A stretch of 64,000 nt of DNA, taken from Planctomycetales bacterium. GTDB lineage: Bacteria; Planctomycetota; Planctomycetia; Planctomycetales; Planctomycetaceae. The DNA lies in NCBI GenBank assembly GCA_026400835.1, contig JAPLOA010000056.1, positions 154,441-218,440 of the forward strand. The letters are read 5' to 3'. Numbering within the stretch: the first letter of the stretch is position 1; each line of letters begins with the position of its first letter. The notes under the pieces were generated by a model. The model did not search any database. It was given only the letters and a program-made list of their open reading frames with translations, and was not told the DNA's origin. Shown piece after piece: positions 58,413 to 64,000 of this stretch. Position numbers and translations under genes: made by a program.

Positions 58413-58494
58413 CCTCAGAAAAGGGGTCAGGAACCAATAGTGCGGAGCACCCTGCGGGCCATTTGGCTATTGGTTCCTGACCCCTTTTCTGAGG
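58413..58494. repeat. 28-base perfect inverted repeat
   Basis: CCTCAGAAAAGGGGTCAGGA plus eight further bases (58413-58440) is exactly complementary to 58467-58494, with a 26-base loop. The AAAAGGGGTCAGGAACC core is like REP elements mobilised by RAYT-type transposases. It lies between the ABC-F promoter region and the DUF2760 stop codon. No transposase is nearby. Confidence 0.8.
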
Positions 58495-58506
58495 CTTGGC
58501 AGAGCA

Positions 58507-59022
58507 CTAGCGAACTTCCACCTCGGCGGGAGCGACGATCAGAGCGGATTCCGCATCGCCAGTGTAAACCGGAACACTGCATGTCGTTGCCTGCCATCCA
58601 TGATGGACCAGCGTCCCCGAAGTTGCGTTGCCATCGACTTTTCCAGCCAGACGAATTCGGCCAGCGGACTTCGCCCCCAAGGAGACAGAACTTCCTTCTG
58701 GCTGATCAAGGACCGGGCGGATTGCAAATTGACGTTCCAGGACAGCTCCACAATCGCGATGAATATCTCTTACCGCCGCTCCAACCTGTGCGTCCGAGTA
58801 CGATTCGATGGGCTCTTTCAGGAAGTCGATCAGACGCCCTTCTCGCTGCAAGGCTGATAGCAGGCTGACGGCGTCACTGCGGACGGGCTTCGGGGCGGCC
58901 ACCGGTTTGGATGGAGCTTCCGGAGTCACCGCAATAGCCGGAGGAGCATTCAGCAGTCCGGTGATACGAGCAGCAAAATCGCCACTTGTGAGTACTTGCC
59001 ACGCCAACGCAAGACGTCCCAT
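58507..59022 (-). CDS. DUF2760 domain protein
   Basis: 171 residues. The conserved DUF2760 block is complete: DAVSLLSALQREGRLIDFLK, then ESYSDAQVGAAVRDIHRDCG, the IRLAGKV segment, LVHHGWQATTCSVP and the final LIVAPAEVEVR. The N-terminus LALAWQVLTSGDFAARI is a helical lead. The function is unknown. In some bacteria the family is encoded next to an Hsp70-like gene, which is absent here. It is the only gene between mutS and the ABC-F gene. Confidence 0.85.
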   Translation of the reverse strand: MGRLALAWQVLTSGDFAARITGLLNAPPAIAVTPEAPSKPVAAPKPVRSDAVSLLSALQREGRLIDFLKEPIESYSDAQVGAAVRDIHRDCGAVLERQFAIRPVLDQPEGSSVSLGAKSAGRIRLAGKVDGNATSGTLVHHGWQATTCSVPVYTGDAESALIVAPAEVEVR

Positions 59023-59403
59023 GGTTTTACACTTCCAACAGTTTCAGAACACAACTTGATAACATTTCCTGGCCGTCGGTCGGTGCAGTCACGGATTTCG
59101 GTTGGTCCTCCTTGCGACGGAGCATTCCAGGTAGGTCCTCCTTGCCGAGGAGGACTTCGCGGCCTGCCGCGACCTGTGCGCGGGTGACCCAACAACTCCA
59201 GCCGAGACCCTGAGCCAGTTGCACACATTGTTCGCCTTACGGCGAAAGTCCTTTCCGGCAGAAAGGACCTACTTGAACAAACTTCCGCGACTACACCGGC
59301 TGTCGGTCACGACATCCTCGCGACACGTCCCATCATCTTACGAGAACGAACTCCTCGATTCCAGGCGTCGTTGACAATTCGTGTCAGCGTTTCCTCCGAA
59401 TGG
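59023..59403. other. Spacer with several small hairpins
   Basis: About 380 bases without a gene. It contains three small inverted pairs: GTCCTCCT with AGGAGGAC (59135-59155), TTCGCC with GGCGAA (59231-59246) and GTCCTTTC with GAAAGGAC (59248-59268). The phrases GGTCCTCCTTGC and AGGACCTAC recur; a similar AGGACCTACC is near 62255. It is probably made of short dispersed repeats. Confidence 0.5.
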
Positions 59404-62037
<2,634 letters not shown>

Positions 62038-62360
62038 GGCGCGGATGTTATCGACGACCAGATTCCAGGCAACCGACCCCCGCCAAATTCAGACTCGCAG
62101 GGCATTTGAGTTCGCGGTTCGCGCGGTTTTTCGAGGATTGGTGATCTGTACGGCCTCAAGTTTCGTATTTGGGCGGGGAAGATCCATGAAGGCAGGACTC
62201 GGAACAAAGTAGCTCTATTCTGCCGGAAAACACTTTCGCCCCAAGGCAGGACCTACCCAAAGCCGCTTTGGCGCAATTCGAAGGAATTGCCATACTTCGC
62301 CGACGGATTAGCGAGCGAGCATTTGAGAACGCCGGTTCAAGCATCGAAAGCCAACAATTC

Positions 62361-63455
62361 ATGACCGACATCGTCACTACGAATACCTCAGAACACTCTT
62401 CGAATCCGCCATCCCCGGAAGAACGATCTACATCAGAGCAGTTACTGAGCGGGCTGTTATATGGACTTTCTCTTCCAGAACGTCTTGTCCGAAGCGCCGT
62501 CGGAGTCACGGCGGGGACAGCGAAGGAGATTGCTGAATTCGTCGTGCCTCAGGCCTTTCAGGATTCGAAAAGCTATGAGGTCGCCGTCAGGAACTCGTTA
62601 AACTTCATTTTGGCCAATGTGGGAACCGTCTCCGCGCCGAAATCCGCGCAGCCTTCGACTCCAGCCAGCGTTTCGCCGACGGCGAACGCAGAAACCGATC
62701 CAACGGGCGGAAATCCGGGCCGCTTTATTGCTCGAAAGGCCGTCGGTAACTTTATCGATATCGCGGGGCTTGCAACGCTGCATGTTTCGCCCTTGTGGAT
62801 TTTGGCCATCGTCAGCGATGCCGCGTATGGAACGAAAACTTATCTGAGCGAACTGGCGGGTGAGCTGCAGGCTCAGGGGTTGATCGATGACAGCTCAACA
62901 ATTCATCGCGTTGATGACTTGTTTGAAGCCATCAAAAAGGCCAGCGGGCGAGCGGCCAGCAACTTTGATACTCCGCCACTCTCACTCGATGAGTTAAAAA
63001 CCAGCTTTGAGCAAACCCGCGCGGCTTTGAACGAGGTTGATCCGACGCTGCTGATTCCGGAAGCAGAAATCGGCAGGATCTGGACTGACATGAAGTCGCT
63101 GGCCGATCAGGAAAAGATCAGCCTGTTGGGAGTTTCCGGCGCGGTCGCAATGCAGGCCGTGGAGTCAATCAAGACCGCGACACAAGGCAGCCTGACCGGC
63201 TTGTTTGTTGCTGGAAAAATCGTGAATCGCAACATCTTTGGGCACTATGTTTCGGCTCTGAGTGAAATTCACAAGAACGGACTTTGGAGTTCCGTTCGAG
63301 ACACTTATGGTCCTTACGTCGATCTGGCCTGGGGCAACTTCACGTCGTCGCGAAAGACGTGGACTGAGCAGGTTCTGAATCCGGGCCGGTTTGCAAAGCT
63401 ATGGGCTAAGATTTGCCGGTTGTTTGGTGGTTCACAGGAACCGTCCCGAAGTTAG
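62361..63455 (+). CDS. Conserved-looking protein of unknown function
   Basis: 364 residues from the ATG at 62361. The frame is open to 62268, but the extra residues are atypical. There is no signal peptide. A mostly helical first part (SEQLLSGLLYGLSLPERLVR), a hydrophobic stretch near residues 150-180 (FIDIAGLATLHVSPLWILAI) and a helical C-terminal half follow. I recognise no catalytic motif. The last residues and TAG stop are encoded by the end of a dispersed repeat (GGAACCGTCCCGAAGTTAG), so the natural C-terminus may have been replaced. It has no operon partner. Confidence 0.65.
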   Translation: MTDIVTTNTSEHSSNPPSPEERSTSEQLLSGLLYGLSLPERLVRSAVGVTAGTAKEIAEFVVPQAFQDSKSYEVAVRNSLNFILANVGTVSAPKSAQPSTPASVSPTANAETDPTGGNPGRFIARKAVGNFIDIAGLATLHVSPLWILAIVSDAAYGTKTYLSELAGELQAQGLIDDSSTIHRVDDLFEAIKKASGRAASNFDTPPLSLDELKTSFEQTRAALNEVDPTLLIPEAEIGRIWTDMKSLADQEKISLLGVSGAVAMQAVESIKTATQGSLTGLFVAGKIVNRNIFGHYVSALSEIHKNGLWSSVRDTYGPYVDLAWGNFTSSRKTWTEQVLNPGRFAKLWAKICRLFGGSQEPSRS

Positions 63456-63770
63456 TTCCCTCAATCACAACCCGATGCGTCAGTGAGGGATTGCGACTTA
63501 GCATTTTGCCAGCAGTTCCAGAGATCCCTCGCTCACGCTTTTTGAAGTTGTGCGTTTTCGTCAGGGCTGGAAGCCCGCCACATCCTCTGCCGGTGGCGTG
63601 AGCCACCGGACTGCAAAAAACAATGCGATTCAGGCCTGAAGGGCCGCCACATCCGCCCTTGTGTTGACCCTCCGGGCCTGAAAAAACGCAACTGCAGAAT
63701 GCATAAGTGGGGGATCAGAGTCCGGCGAACGTATCCCTCACTGACGTGTCGGTTTGTGATTTATTGAGTC
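63438..63770. repeat. MITE-like repeat copy plus further short palindromes
   Basis: It starts with GGAACCGTCCCGAAGTTAG, an end of the family seen at 7735, and contains GTCAGTGAGGGATTG and GATCCCTCGCTCACGC cores. From about 63560 other short elements follow, among them the perfect hairpin CCGGTGGCGTGAGCCACCGG (63590-63609). A further family core (ATCCCTCACTGACGTGTCGG) lies near 63735. Confidence 0.65.
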
Positions 63771-63799
63771 AGTCCTCTCCAGACTGCAGATTCAATCAG

Positions 63800-63820
63800 C
63801 CGGAACGCGTTAGCGTCCGG
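63800..63820. repeat. Imperfect palindrome
   Basis: CCGGAACGCGTTAGCGTCCG with one more base folds on itself and is followed at 63850 by a related GGGGGCTAACGCC. It belongs to a dispersed repeat or to the end of the insertion element that follows. Confidence 0.4.
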
Positions 63821-63870
63821 TTCTGGACGCAGCAACTCTGCAAGAACAACCGGGGGCTAACGCCTTAGGT

Positions 63871-64000
63871 TTAGGCACATTTCCGGGTGGCTTCTTGGGT
63901 TCTTGCTCCGTCGATCATGGCCTGAAGTTTAGTCCATCCTTTCCAGAGGACCAGCCACCCGGGGTGGCTGTCATGTTTTCGGTTCATGTGGCCGCCCAAT
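63871..64000 (-). mobile_element. IS4-family transposase, C-terminal end (cut by window edge)
   Basis: The minus frame is open from the right edge to TAA at 63871. It encodes LGGHMNRKHDSHPGWLVLWK, then GWTKLQAMIDGARTQEATRK. The GG...R...PG...LW.GW pattern is the C-terminus of Tn5/IS4-type transposases. The catalytic DDE residues must be beyond the window. The left end of the element should be within the preceding 100 bases, but I cannot mark it. Confidence 0.75.

Overview
The window reads as the chromosome of a planctomycete (Planctomycetota, Planctomycetaceae-like). This is inferred from gene content: two DUF1501 secreted proteins, a YHYH protein, a truncated planctomycete-type ECF sigma factor, a large cell-surface protein with anchor-type (ASH-like) repeats, many secreted or lipoprotein genes of unknown role, and several families of short dispersed palindromic repeats. 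No rRNA, tRNA, prophage or CRISPR array was recognised. Genes are on both strands in short clusters with loose spacing.

Layout. 0-6 kb (+): the end of an OmpR-type response regulator, an overlapping histidine kinase, a YHYH protein, an EF-hand protein and a PQQ-type beta-propeller. 6-16.4 kb (-): an AI-2E-family membrane protein, a tandem universal stress protein, a Ca2+-type P-ATPase, a trypsin/transglutaminase-like fusion and a TPR protein. 16.4-21.8 kb is a decayed stretch: a truncated sigma factor, an RHS-like remnant and an FAD oxidoreductase lacking its FAD domain, among a zinc-ribbon protein, a PAP2-like phosphatase and a cyclase-family hydrolase. 22-34.3 kb: aquaporin, HNH nuclease, tRNA-dihydrouridine synthase, lipoamide dehydrogenase, an IGHMBP2-type helicase, and a minus-strand cluster of a nucleotide-sugar dehydratase, an MDR dehydrogenase and a membrane protein.

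34.7-47.6 kb: a translationally coupled pxpBCA operon (5-oxoprolinase), a CxxCH protein, ribosomal protein bL28, DUF1501 and PP2C genes, a BshB1-like deacetylase, an OmpA-like lipoprotein, csrA with an overlapping small gene, a single-domain response regulator, a mannose-1-phosphate guanylyltransferase and a second DUF1501 gene. 47.6-56.3 kb is a rearranged mosaic: a broken glycosyltransferase-like gene, two paralogous beta-propeller proteins, a small lipoprotein, a frameshifted surface protein, and duplicated fragments of the glycosyltransferase, propeller and DUF1501 genes. 56.3-64 kb: an ABC-F ATPase, a DUF2760 protein, mutS, a conserved unknown protein and the 3' end of an IS4-type transposase at the right edge.

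The most unusual signals are the mosaic at 47.9-56.2 kb, a MITE-like repeat family in at least five places (at two of them its end forms or overlaps the stop codon of a neighbouring gene), a one-base frameshift splitting the surface protein, and the shared Pro/Gly/Arg/acidic composition of the sensor-kinase ectodomain and the neighbouring EF-hand protein. All family assignments were made by eye from motifs; no database search was run.
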